Source: Ilyomonas sp965199905
GTDB taxonomy: Bacteria > Bacteroidota > Bacteroidia > Chitinophagales > Chitinophagaceae
Direction: 5' to 3'
Assembly: GCA_965199905.1 (NCBI GenBank)
Contig: OZ241366.1
Span: 186,001 to 250,000 of the forward strand
Length of the DNA stretch: 64,000 nt
Numbering within the stretch: the stretch's first letter is position 1; the number at the start of each line of letters is the position of its first letter. A model generated the notes under the pieces. It saw only the letters and a program-made list of their open reading frames with translations. It had not been told where the DNA came from and did no database searches. This document shows positions 17,500-25,736 of the stretch, in pieces. Both the position numbers and the translations under genes were made by a program.

Positions 17500-18261
17500 T
17501 TATTTAAATAAAGATTCCGCAACAATGATGCTCTCAGGTTTACCAACATCTGTAAACAAGAATTGATCATGCGAAAAGCCTTGTAAAGATTGTGTCGCAG
17601 CCAGGTTTAGATACACATCAATAATTGAAAATTTTCCGCTAAAAGAATCCATCAATTCAAAAATCCGTTGGTTAATAACATGAATTCCGCTAAAAGCTTT
17701 TTCATGATATGAAACAGAATCTTTTGCAATTTTTACCTCGCCGGTTTTCATATTTCGCCAGCCGCAAAGCTCATTATTATCATCGAAAAGTAAATACCGA
17801 GAAGTACTGCGATGACTAATTGCCAAAGTTGCCAACGGTTTATGATTAAGATGTTGCTCCATCATCATATTTAATGGTAAATTAGTAAGCACATCTGCAT
17901 TCATCAACACAAAATTCTCTTCACTTTTTAAGTAGCGCGAAGCAAATTGTAACCCGCCGCCGGTTTCCAAAACATCTTCTTCAAAAGAAATGGTAACATC
18001 AGAATTCCAGCCTTTATTTATTATAATGGCTTCTTCAATCTGCTTCGCAAAATGGTGCGTGTTTACAACAATATTCTTTATGCCGTATTGCTGTAAATAC
18101 TCAATATTTCGCTGCAACAAACTTTTGCCATTTACCAATGCCAAAGCTTTAGGATGCTTATCTGTAAAGGGTTTCAGCCTTGTACCTAAACCTGCCGCAA
18201 GTATCATGGCTTTGCCAATAATTTGTTCATTTACATGAGGAAAGTGAGCTGATGCCGACAT
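17500..18261 (-). CDS. MurU-like sugar-1-phosphate nucleotidyltransferase
   Basis: A 253-residue nucleotidyltransferase with the diagnostic N-terminal GxGxRxxPxTxxxPK signature, visible as AAGLGTRLKPFTDKHPKALA, and a metal-binding VLMNADVLTNL. The overall length suits MurU, which makes UDP-MurNAc from MurNAc-1-phosphate in the Pseudomonas recycling pathway, better than full-length GDP-mannose pyrophosphorylases. The gene upstream encodes an AmgK-like sugar kinase that would supply its substrate, and the frames overlap by 35 bases. The first ATG (18259-18261) adds 18 residues before MILAAGLG; the ATG at 18205-18207 is a possible alternative that would leave no overlap. GDP-mannose or other NDP-sugar synthesis remains an alternative reading. 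Confidence 0.8.
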   Translation of the reverse strand: MSASAHFPHVNEQIIGKAMILAAGLGTRLKPFTDKHPKALALVNGKSLLQRNIEYLQQYGIKNIVVNTHHFAKQIEEAIIINKGWNSDVTISFEEDVLETGGGLQFASRYLKSEENFVLMNADVLTNLPLNMMMEQHLNHKPLATLAISHRSTSRYLLFDDNNELCGWRNMKTGEVKIAKDSVSYHEKAFSGIHVINQRIFELMDSFSGKFSIIDVYLNLAATQSLQGFSHDQFLFTDVGKPESIIVAESLFK

Positions 18262-19756
18262 GTGTTCCTTGTTTTTTCCTGTTGTTTATTGGTTGAATAA
18301 TTTCTTCTTTAGGTTTTATTTCTTTCACCCAATTATCCTGATTAAAATGTATAATCTTGGTTTTTACTTTGTACTTATTTCTCAGATGACGGGCAGTTTG
18401 CTCAGCCGAATACACACTTCTGTGCTGACCTCCCGTGCAACCAAACGAAATGGATAAATGATCGAATCCGCGCTTAATATAATCCTCAATAGAAATATCT
18501 ACCAGGTTATAAACGCTGTTTAAAAAATCGTTCATTTTTGTTTTTTCTTCCAGAAAAGTCTGCACATTTTTCTCTAATCCGCTGCAACATTTATACTCAT
18601 CATAACGTCCCGGGTTCAGCAAGCCGCGGCAATCGAAAATGAAGCCGCCTCCATGACCCGAATCATCTTTTGGCAACCCTTTTTTATAAGAAAAACTAAA
18701 GATGGTTACAACAAGTGGCGTGTTCTCATCTGCCTGAATATTTTCAAACCGGCTAATAATTTTATTGCTGATAACCGACTGTAAAATGCGCGCAAACTCC
18801 GGCGTATTCTTATCAATATCAGGATAGCCATTAATAAAGGTTTTCAGGTTGCGCAACGCAAGCGGGATGCTGGTTAAAAAATGCGCCTTTCGCTCAAACA
18901 AACCTCTAAAGCCATACGCACCAAGCACCTGCAGCAAACGCAGTAACACATAACCGTTGTATTGCGCAGCAAATAATTTTCTATCCAAAGGCTCGGGCAG
19001 CAACTTGTCGGCTTCGTCCATGTAATCGATAAGAAGCCTGTTTTTCCAGTCATCGCTTAATTCAGCTTTTGCCTGCCAAAGAAGCGAAGCCACATCATAT
19101 TGCAAAGCGCCTTTCATGCCGCCCTGGTAATCTATAAAGCAAAGCTTATCATCTTTCACAATGATGTTACGACTCTGAAAATCGCGGAACATAAAGTATT
19201 GTGTGCCTTGATGAAGAAAGCCGGCAAGTGTTTCGAACTCATTCAACAATAACTGCTTATCGTAAGGAAGTTTCAGCGTATCGAGAAAGTAATATTTGAA
19301 ATACAAAAGATCACTCATAATCGCCTGCCTGCCAAATTCTTTTGCTGTTAGACAAAGATTATAATCCAAACTTTCATCACCTAAAATCTGAAGTTTTGCC
19401 AATTCTAACAAACTCATTCGAAACAGGTTATAAACAGCTTCTGTATTACCTTTTTCAAAGAGTGCATCCAGCAAAGATTTTGCGCCGGCATCTTCCTGTA
19501 TATAAATATCTTTTGTTTTATTTACAGCCAAAATTTCCGGCACAGGCAAGTCTTTTTTCCTGAAATGAGTTGTAAACTCAATAAAAGTTTTGTTCTCCTG
19601 AACATTATGGTTATGCGTTGCAATAAACGTTTTATTGTCAGTAAAAAACCGGTAATAAATCCTGTCGCTCCCGCTTTGAGGGAGCTTCACGATTTCGTTT
19701 ATTTTATCATTATTTATCGTGGCAAACAAGTTCGTTATTTCAATTGCAGCATTCAT
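18227..19756 (-). CDS. AmgK-like sugar kinase fused to RapZ C-terminal domain
   Basis: A 509-residue two-domain protein. Residues 1-340 are an aminoglycoside-phosphotransferase-like kinase: SGSDRIYYRF at 28-37, catalytic region FRDFQSRN (D192) and metal-binding FIDYQGG (D209), typical of AmgK, the N-acetylmuramate/GlcNAc anomeric kinase. Residues 345-475 match the RapZ C-terminal domain, with FDCRGLLNPGR at 374-384 and the phosphosugar loop GCTGGQHRSVYSAEQ at 439-453. In E. coli RapZ this domain binds glucosamine-6-phosphate. The frame is open to 19867, but the ATG at 19754-19756 starts directly at the kinase domain and was used. A 35-base overlap with the MurU-like gene implies translational coupling. 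Together they suggest a salvage pathway tied to amino-sugar status. Confidence 0.85.
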   Translation of the reverse strand: MNAAIEITNLFATINNDKINEIVKLPQSGSDRIYYRFFTDNKTFIATHNHNVQENKTFIEFTTHFRKKDLPVPEILAVNKTKDIYIQEDAGAKSLLDALFEKGNTEAVYNLFRMSLLELAKLQILGDESLDYNLCLTAKEFGRQAIMSDLLYFKYYFLDTLKLPYDKQLLLNEFETLAGFLHQGTQYFMFRDFQSRNIIVKDDKLCFIDYQGGMKGALQYDVASLLWQAKAELSDDWKNRLLIDYMDEADKLLPEPLDRKLFAAQYNGYVLLRLLQVLGAYGFRGLFERKAHFLTSIPLALRNLKTFINGYPDIDKNTPEFARILQSVISNKIISRFENIQADENTPLVVTIFSFSYKKGLPKDDSGHGGGFIFDCRGLLNPGRYDEYKCCSGLEKNVQTFLEEKTKMNDFLNSVYNLVDISIEDYIKRGFDHLSISFGCTGGQHRSVYSAEQTARHLRNKYKVKTKIIHFNQDNWVKEIKPKEEIIQPINNRKKQGTHVGISSLSSCK

Positions 19757-19849
19757 TTGCAAATAGGTTATGACGGTAAAAATAAGACCCTTTTCCGGGT
19801 GAAAAAAGGAAAAAAGAGCAATGAATAATTTCGAAATAAAATACAGTTT

Positions 19850-19913
19850 TTGGTAACCGTCGTTCACCGCTTTTCTTATCGACGGTTGTTGCCATTCCTG
19901 GCGATGACTGGAC
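19850..19913 (+). repeat. Dispersed intergenic repeat, copy C
   Basis: The plus strand starts TTGGTAACCGTCGTTCACCG and continues to TATCGACGGTTGTTGCCATT. Within it ACCGTCG (19856-19862) and CGACGGT (19880-19886) form a perfect 7-base stem. It is collinear with copies A (27341) and B (13243, minus). The terminal hairpin of the other two copies is replaced by a different tail (CCTGGCGATGACTGG). Confidence 0.7.
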
Positions 19914-20026
19914 TTCTATAAAAGCGAATCTTAAACATCTATTCCAAACAAATAACAAACAAAAAGAATCACATTTTCCTAAGCAAAAAATCATCCGGTG
20001 CTTTCTCATCTACCCAAATCTCCAGC

Positions 20027-20034
20027 TATCTTTG
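20027..20034 (+). promoter_or_regulatory. TAnnTTTG promoter -7 element before trhO
   Basis: TATCTTTG matches the Bacteroidota -7 consensus. It would give a leader of roughly 85 bases before the trhO ATG at 20126. Confidence 0.45.
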
Positions 20035-20125
20035 CGCCCGAAATTTTGTTCCGCCTGCAACGGAATTCATTGTTATCATGAAACATGAGTGAATCAAACA
20101 GTCATGTCTGAAATTGTACTTGTAT

Positions 20126-21163
20126 ATGGCAGTTCTGCATAACCGCATCAGCGGACAGGAAATGAAGCAACGTTTGCATCAGGAAACGAAAACCCGTGTC
20201 ACCATTAGCTTTTATCGTTATTTTCCGATTCAGAATCCTTTGGAGTTTCGGAATTTTTTATACAAAGAATTAGAAGCCTGGCAAGTGTTCGGTCGCATCT
20301 ATATTGCTAAAGAAGGCATCAATGCACAGATCAGTGTACCGGAAGATAATTTCGAATCTTTCAAACAATTCATCACAACTGTTTCGGGGCTGGAAAATCT
20401 GCGGTTAAATATTGCAGTTGATGACGACGGAAAATCGTTCTGGGTTTTAAAAATAAAAGTGCGTGATAAAATTGTTGCTGATGGTATTGACGATGAAACA
20501 TTCAGCATGCAAAAAAAAGGGAAGTATGTAAGTGCTTCTCAAATGAATGATTACATGCAACAAACAGGCACAGTTATTATCGATATGCGCAATCATTACG
20601 AGTTCGAAGTCGGTCATTTTCAAAATGCGCTCGAAGTGCCGTCAGATACCTTTCGCGATCAGCTCCCGATGGCAGCAGATATGCTGAAGGGAAAAGAAGA
20701 TAATAACATTATCATGTATTGCACCGGCGGTATACGTTGCGAGAAAGCGAGTGCCTATCTTTTGCATAAAGGCTTTCAAAACGTATTTCACCTGGAAGGT
20801 GGCATTATTAATTATGCGAAAGAAATAAAAGAGCAGAATTTAGACAGCCGGTTTACAGGAAAAAATTTTGTGTTTGACGCGCGCCTTGGTGAGCGCATTA
20901 CAGAAGATGTAATTGCACATTGCCATCAATGTGGAAAGCCATGCGATACACATACAAACTGCAAGAACGACGGTTGTCATTTACTTTTCATTCAATGCGA
21001 AGAATGCACTGCAAAATATGCAGGCTGCTGCAGTGTTGAATGCAAAGGCACGATTCATTTACCAATAGAAAGGCAGGCTGAATTAAGAAAGGGAATTGAT
21101 AAAGGTAGAAACGTGTTCAATAAATCCAGAGAAAGATTGCGCCCGAGGCTGGGAGAGAAGTAG
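20126..21163 (+). CDS. trhO: Rhodanese-like tRNA uridine hydroxylase TrhO
   Basis: This 345-residue protein has an N-terminal acylphosphatase-like region containing GRIYIAKEGINAQISVP, followed by a rhodanese domain whose active-site loop reads MYCTGGIRCEKAS. The C-terminal zinc-ribbon-like region is rich in cysteine (CHQCGKPC, then CKNDGC, QCEEC and CCSVEC). This order is that of TrhO (YceA), which hydroxylates uridine 34 of tRNA using oxygen. A TTG codon 12 bases upstream was rejected in favour of the ATG at 20126. It stands alone on the plus strand, convergent with purC, with a small terminator-like stem between them. Confidence 0.93.
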   Translation: MAVLHNRISGQEMKQRLHQETKTRVTISFYRYFPIQNPLEFRNFLYKELEAWQVFGRIYIAKEGINAQISVPEDNFESFKQFITTVSGLENLRLNIAVDDDGKSFWVLKIKVRDKIVADGIDDETFSMQKKGKYVSASQMNDYMQQTGTVIIDMRNHYEFEVGHFQNALEVPSDTFRDQLPMAADMLKGKEDNNIIMYCTGGIRCEKASAYLLHKGFQNVFHLEGGIINYAKEIKEQNLDSRFTGKNFVFDARLGERITEDVIAHCHQCGKPCDTHTNCKNDGCHLLFIQCEECTAKYAGCCSVECKGTIHLPIERQAELRKGIDKGRNVFNKSRERLRPRLGEK

Positions 21164-21195
21164 TTGGCAGATGATGATTTTTTATTGGCAAATTG

Positions 21196-21225
21196 AAAGC
21201 AAACTTATGTAAGATTGCTTTTTTT
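21196..21225. terminator. Terminator-like stem between trhO and purC
   Basis: AAAGCAA at 21196-21202 pairs with TTGCTTT at 21215-21221 around a 12-base loop and is followed by a T run on the plus strand. It suits termination of trhO. Confidence 0.5.
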
Positions 21226-21254
21226 ATTTACCATCAACTGTCAACCATTAACTA

Positions 21255-22178
21255 TTATCTATTCTTCAGCCAGCCTTCAATGTTCTCATACACTTCTTCC
21301 TCACTTATATCGATTGGTTTAAATGGCTCACCGATAATTTTTTCGTACAGTTCTATGTAGCGCTTGCTAATTGTATTTACCCATTCATCAGTCATCGTGG
21401 GAACGGTTTGTCCTTCTTTACCCATGAAGTTATTTTCGATGAGCCATTCGCGTACAAATTCTTTGCTCAGTTGCTTTTGTCGCTCGCCTTTTTCTTGTCT
21501 TTCTTCAAAACCATCAGCATAAAAATATCTGGAAGAATCGGGCGTATGTACTTCGTCCATCAGGTAAATTTCATTTCCCAGTTTTCCAAACTCATACTTG
21601 GTATCAACCAATATTAAACCGCGTTTAGCCGCGATTTCTTTACCACGCGCAAAGAGTTGCAAAGCATATTTTTCCAGCGTATTCCAGTCTTCGTTTGTTG
21701 CCAGACCTTGTTTAATAATTTCTTCTCTGGAAATGTCTTCGTCATGACCTTCCGAAGCTTTTGTAGAAGGTGTAATAATTGGCAATGGAAAGAAATCATT
21801 TTCTTTCATGCCTTCAGGCATCATTACTCCACACAGTTTTCTTTCGCCACTGTTATAAGTGCGCCATGCATGACCGGTAAGATTTCCACGCACCACCATT
21901 TCAATTTTAAACGGCTTGCACCTTTTTCCTGCGGCGGCTACCGGTGCAGGCGTTGCCAGCAGCCAGTTGGGGCAAATATCTTTCGTTGCGTTCAGCATAT
22001 AGGCGGCTACTTTATTCAGCACTTGCCCTTTGTAAGGGATGGGTCTTGGCAAAATAACATCGAAAGCAGAAATGCGATTGCTGGCAATCATTACAAGTAT
22101 GTCGTCGCCAATGGAGTACACATCTCTAACTTTACCTTTATAAAATGCGGTTTGACCGGGAAACTGGTGTGGAATCAT
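21255..22178 (-). CDS. purC: Phosphoribosylaminoimidazole-succinocarboxamide synthase
   Basis: The 307-residue enzyme catalyses the ATP-dependent joining of aspartate to CAIR in purine synthesis. Recognisable blocks are YKGKVRDVYSIGDDILVMIASNRISAFD, cut here to KGKVRDVYSIG and ASNRISAFD, the FKIEMVVRGNLTGHAW core and SKEFVREWL near the C-terminus. The frame is open to 22199, but the ATG at 22176-22178 directly precedes the family start. A minus-strand TATTTTTG element at 22183-22190 leaves only four bases between it and the ATG, excluding the longer version and implying a nearly leaderless message. It is convergent with trhO. Confidence 0.96.
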   Translation of the reverse strand: MIPHQFPGQTAFYKGKVRDVYSIGDDILVMIASNRISAFDVILPRPIPYKGQVLNKVAAYMLNATKDICPNWLLATPAPVAAAGKRCKPFKIEMVVRGNLTGHAWRTYNSGERKLCGVMMPEGMKENDFFPLPIITPSTKASEGHDEDISREEIIKQGLATNEDWNTLEKYALQLFARGKEIAAKRGLILVDTKYEFGKLGNEIYLMDEVHTPDSSRYFYADGFEERQEKGERQKQLSKEFVREWLIENNFMGKEGQTVPTMTDEWVNTISKRYIELYEKIIGEPFKPIDISEEEVYENIEGWLKNR

Positions 22179-22182
22179 ACAA

Positions 22183-22190
22183 CAAAAATA
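22183..22190 (-). promoter_or_regulatory. TAnnTTTG promoter -7 element of purC
   Basis: Minus-strand TATTTTTG ends four bases before the purC ATG. It overlaps the codons of the longer reading and so supports the 22178 start. Confidence 0.55.
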
Positions 22191-22419
22191 GAAGAACAAA
22201 ACTTTGTTCTTTGATAAGAATTGCTACATTTACTTTTTTGTTGCTGTCGATGATCAATCATTCTGTGTAATGGGAAAAGGGATATTCAATGTCGAAGGGA
22301 GATCGTAAATAGTTTGTTTCTTTTTTTACTCTCAATAAATAATTCCGGTACATTCAATTGTTATGTAGGTAACTGCTTTTATTAATCAACGGTTTTTTTA
22401 CTCCAAAAATCAGCATTTT

Positions 22420-25269
22420 ATGAGATTTCTCTATGCTTGTTGCATATTTCTGTTATGCACAACATCTGTTCTTGCCCAAACCACAACCTTATCAGGAAAT
22501 ATAAAAAACAGCTCGACGAATGAACCTGTGATTGCGGCTTCTGTTCTGTTGAAAGGCAATTCGTCAACCGGTACTTATACAGATGAGAAGGGTAATTTTA
22601 AACTTGTTATTAAGCAATCATTTCCGGTTACACTTGTAGTTAGTTCTATTGGTTTTGCTGATCAGGAAGTAGAAGTAAAAAATGCCGGCGAAACGATTTC
22701 TGTTCGTTTGCTTGCTGCTGTTGCTTTAGGACGGGAAGTTGTAGTGTCAGCCAGTCGCACACCCGAGCGCATCTTAGAATCGCCGGTTACTATACAAAGA
22801 GTTGGTGCTGCTGCCATCGCATCATCACCGGCATCTTCCTATTATGATGTGATTGGCAACTTGAATGGCGTGGATATTACTACATCGAGCCTCACTTTTA
22901 AAACACCCAGTACACGAGGATTTAGTGCCAGTGGTAATACCCGTTTTAATCAGATTGTGGATGGCATGGACAACCAGGCGCCAGGCTTAAACTTTGCTGT
23001 TGGCTCACTGGTTGGCCCAACAGAACTTGATATAGATAACATGGAGCTTTTGAACGGTGCTTCTTCAGCTTTATATGGACCTGGCGGTATGAATGGCACT
23101 TTATTGATTAACAGTAAGAACCCCTTTAAATATCAGGGATTGAGTGTTCAGGTAAAAGGCGGCGTTAACCATATTAATGATTATGCGCGTGATGCTTCGC
23201 CTTACATGGATGCCTCGCTTCGTTGGGGATTTAAAGTGTCAAACAAATTTGCATTTAAAATATCAGGCGAAATTCTGCAGGCAAAAGACTGGATAGGCAG
23301 AGATACCGGAAATTATCAACGTGTGGGAACCAGTGTTGCTAAGACGATTCCTGGTACCAGAGCCAGCGATCCGAACTATGATGGCGTTAATGTATATGGC
23401 GATGAAACAACTACCGATTTTAGTGCTATTATAAGGAGTGTTATAGCAGGCAATCCGTCATTAGCTCCGATCCTGACTCCTTACACCCAGGCGCCAAATG
23501 CCTTTTATGTTTCAAGAACAGGTTATAAGGAGAGCGATGTAATTGATCCCACAACTAAAAATATAAAGGCTACAGGCGGGTTATATTATATGATATCACC
23601 GAATACCGAATTATCTGCTCAGGTAAATTATGGTACAGGAAACTCGGTGTACACAGGTACTGACAGATACTCACTAAAAAAGCTGGAGATAACTCAGTAT
23701 AAATTAGAAGCCAAAAGTAAAAACTGGTTTTTGCGAGTATATACTACACAAGAAAATGCAGGCGAATCGTTTAATGCAGCTACAGCCATGCGTATTTTAA
23801 ATGAAAGCTGGAGTTCTTCAATGACGAAATGGTACCCTCAATTTACCAATGCGTTTGTAGGAAAGGCTGCAACTGTATGGCAATCTATTTATTCAACCCA
23901 CCTTTCTGAAAATCCGAATGATCAGGCAGGTGCTGCTGCGGCCGCACAACAAGCAATGTTGTCTCAGACAAATGTTTTTTTAACAAGCGCAAGGGATACA
24001 GCTGACCAAGGCAGGCCGCTTCCCGGTTCTACTACTTTTAATCGTTTGTTTGATAGTGTACGGCTGAAACCTATACCGCAAGGCGGTTTGTTTGTAGATC
24101 ACACCGCATTGTATATGGGAGAAGGCCAATATAACCTGACCAATATTTTAAAGATTGATTCTGTAAATCGCCGCACTGATATTCTTGTTGGCGCAAACTA
24201 TAAACTATACAGGCTTAATTCAAAAGGTACTTTATTTGCTGATTCAACCGGACCTATTCCTATCAATGAATTTGGCGCTTATCTGCAAGTACAGCAAAAG
24301 TTGCTGGGCGATGTTTTGAAATTAACGGCATCAGGAAGATATGATAAAAACGAGAATTTTAAAGGGCGATTTACCCCACGTATTTCAGCGGTAATAAAAG
24401 TTGCCGACGACCATAACATCCGTTTATCTTATCAAACAGCTTATCGTTTTCCTACTACACAGCAGCAATATATAAATCTCTATGTTGGTTCCGGTTATAC
24501 GCTGATTGGGGGATTGCCTACTTTCCGCGATTTTTATAAATTTAATACCAATCCGATCTACACACTTGAAAGCTATACGGCTTATAAAAACTCACAACCG
24601 AGAACTACCTCATTATTAGTTGAGCAACCGTTCGGTAATTTTAAACCGGAATCATGCTCTTCATATGAAATCGGTTACAAAGGATTGATCAAGAGTAAAT
24701 TATTAATAGATATTTATGGGTATCATTCAGAGTATAAAAACTTCATTGGTCGGTTGCTTGCTTTTCAATCAACAACCGGTAAACTTGACTCTGCCGGACT
24801 TGAAAACGCAAACCGTTTCTCTATAGTTGTAAACAGCGAAGGAAAAGTAAAAACACAGGGCTGGGGAGCGTCGGTTCAATATTTATTACCCCGTAATTTC
24901 AACATCAGTGCGAACTTTTATTCTGACGAATTAAAAAGCTCTTCTACTAATTTTATTACCGGTTTTAACACGCCAAAATACCGTTCCAATATTGGCTTCG
25001 GCAACACCGGGTTTTTAGGCAAAAACGCGTTTGGCTTTAATGTAGTTTATCGCTGGCAGGATAGCTTTTATTATGAAGGCGATTTCACCTCTGGTCCTGT
25101 AAAAGCCTTTTCAACGCTGGATGCGCAAATCAGCTACAAGCTGTCTAAAAATAGTGTGCTGTTTAAACTTGGCGGTACCAACCTTACAAACCATTATTAC
25201 ATTAATGCTCATGGCAATCCGGCTATTGGCGCCTTATATTATTTGAGTGCAACAATAAACGTATTGTAA
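22420..25269 (+). CDS. TonB-dependent outer-membrane receptor with CarboxypepD_reg-like domain
   Basis: This 949-residue protein has a cleavable signal peptide ending SVLAQ. A carboxypeptidase-regulatory-like domain follows (about residues 22-100, with GTYTDEKGNFKL), then a plug domain from about 110 to 225 (VVSASRTPERILESPVTI; LLNGASSALYGPGGMNGTL) and a 22-strand barrel region to an aromatic-poor C-terminus. TonB receptors import large or scarce nutrients through the outer membrane using proton-motive force. No SusD partner, sigma factor or FecR is adjacent, and no STN domain is present. It is therefore more like a lone siderophore, vitamin or peptide receptor than a glycan importer. A strong hairpin terminator lies just downstream. 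Confidence 0.92.
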   Translation: MRFLYACCIFLLCTTSVLAQTTTLSGNIKNSSTNEPVIAASVLLKGNSSTGTYTDEKGNFKLVIKQSFPVTLVVSSIGFADQEVEVKNAGETISVRLLAAVALGREVVVSASRTPERILESPVTIQRVGAAAIASSPASSYYDVIGNLNGVDITTSSLTFKTPSTRGFSASGNTRFNQIVDGMDNQAPGLNFAVGSLVGPTELDIDNMELLNGASSALYGPGGMNGTLLINSKNPFKYQGLSVQVKGGVNHINDYARDASPYMDASLRWGFKVSNKFAFKISGEILQAKDWIGRDTGNYQRVGTSVAKTIPGTRASDPNYDGVNVYGDETTTDFSAIIRSVIAGNPSLAPILTPYTQAPNAFYVSRTGYKESDVIDPTTKNIKATGGLYYMISPNTELSAQVNYGTGNSVYTGTDRYSLKKLEITQYKLEAKSKNWFLRVYTTQENAGESFNAATAMRILNESWSSSMTKWYPQFTNAFVGKAATVWQSIYSTHLSENPNDQAGAAAAAQQAMLSQTNVFLTSARDTADQGRPLPGSTTFNRLFDSVRLKPIPQGGLFVDHTALYMGEGQYNLTNILKIDSVNRRTDILVGANYKLYRLNSKGTLFADSTGPIPINEFGAYLQVQQKLLGDVLKLTASGRYDKNENFKGRFTPRISAVIKVADDHNIRLSYQTAYRFPTTQQQYINLYVGSGYTLIGGLPTFRDFYKFNTNPIYTLESYTAYKNSQPRTTSLLVEQPFGNFKPESCSSYEIGYKGLIKSKLLIDIYGYHSEYKNFIGRLLAFQSTTGKLDSAGLENANRFSIVVNSEGKVKTQGWGASVQYLLPRNFNISANFYSDELKSSSTNFITGFNTPKYRSNIGFGNTGFLGKNAFGFNVVYRWQDSFYYEGDFTSGPVKAFSTLDAQISYKLSKNSVLFKLGGTNLTNHYYINAHGNPAIGALYYLSATINVL

Positions 25270-25736
25270 ACACAATCTCATTTTTGCAAAACAGGAAGCT
25301 CTTCTGTTCTATAACGGAAGAGCTTTTTCCTGTAATACGTTATTGATTTTATCCTGAATCAATACAAACAAATTAAAATCATTGCTGAGCCACAATTCCG
25401 GAAGCGTTATAATGACTAATAAAGTTGAAAATGCGTTATGATTCTAAATAAATTATTTGGCAGCTTGTTATCGTGCACCAGTCATGCCTGGCAAATTGCT
25501 TAGAACGTTGCAACAAGCAATGTCGATTATTTTATAAAAGATTATTCCTATTCTTTTAAGTAAAGAAATCTACTTAAAAGTGTTATTCCGTATCAACCTT
25601 CAATTTAATAGCAGCCTGAACAAAAACAGGCAAGCGCGTGTAAGTTTCAACATCAATCTCTTTCTCAAAACGGCATCATTGTCAACAGCAAAGGAAAACA
25701 GGTTTCTTCTCTTATGCTGTTCAAATTCCCTTATTC
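25270..25736. other. Intergenic region after the TonB receptor
   Basis: It contains the terminator at 25291-25333. A stretch near 25521-25552 (GCAACAAGCAATGTCGATTA) weakly resembles part of the dispersed repeat family. A plus-strand frame at 25580-25894 overlaps the photolyase gene and shows no family features. Confidence 0.45.
25291..25333 (+). terminator. Hairpin terminator of the TonB receptor gene
   Basis: Inner stem AAGCTCTTC / GAAGAGCTT (9 pairs) is extended by ACAGG / CCTGT outside a three-T bulge. It lies 22 bases after the receptor stop codon. Confidence 0.75.

Larger units (their letters stand above)
19757..20125. other. Divergent intergenic region holding repeat copy C and a promoter
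   Basis: Between the divergent kinase-RapZ and trhO genes. It holds dispersed repeat copy C (19850-19913) and a plus-strand TATCTTTG promoter element (20027-20034). No tRNA or convincing small gene was found. Confidence 0.6.

Noticed and set aside
21225..21255. Tandem-like words ACCATCAACT and ACCATTAACT before purC
   Set aside because: Only two imperfect copies; too short to call a repeat array.
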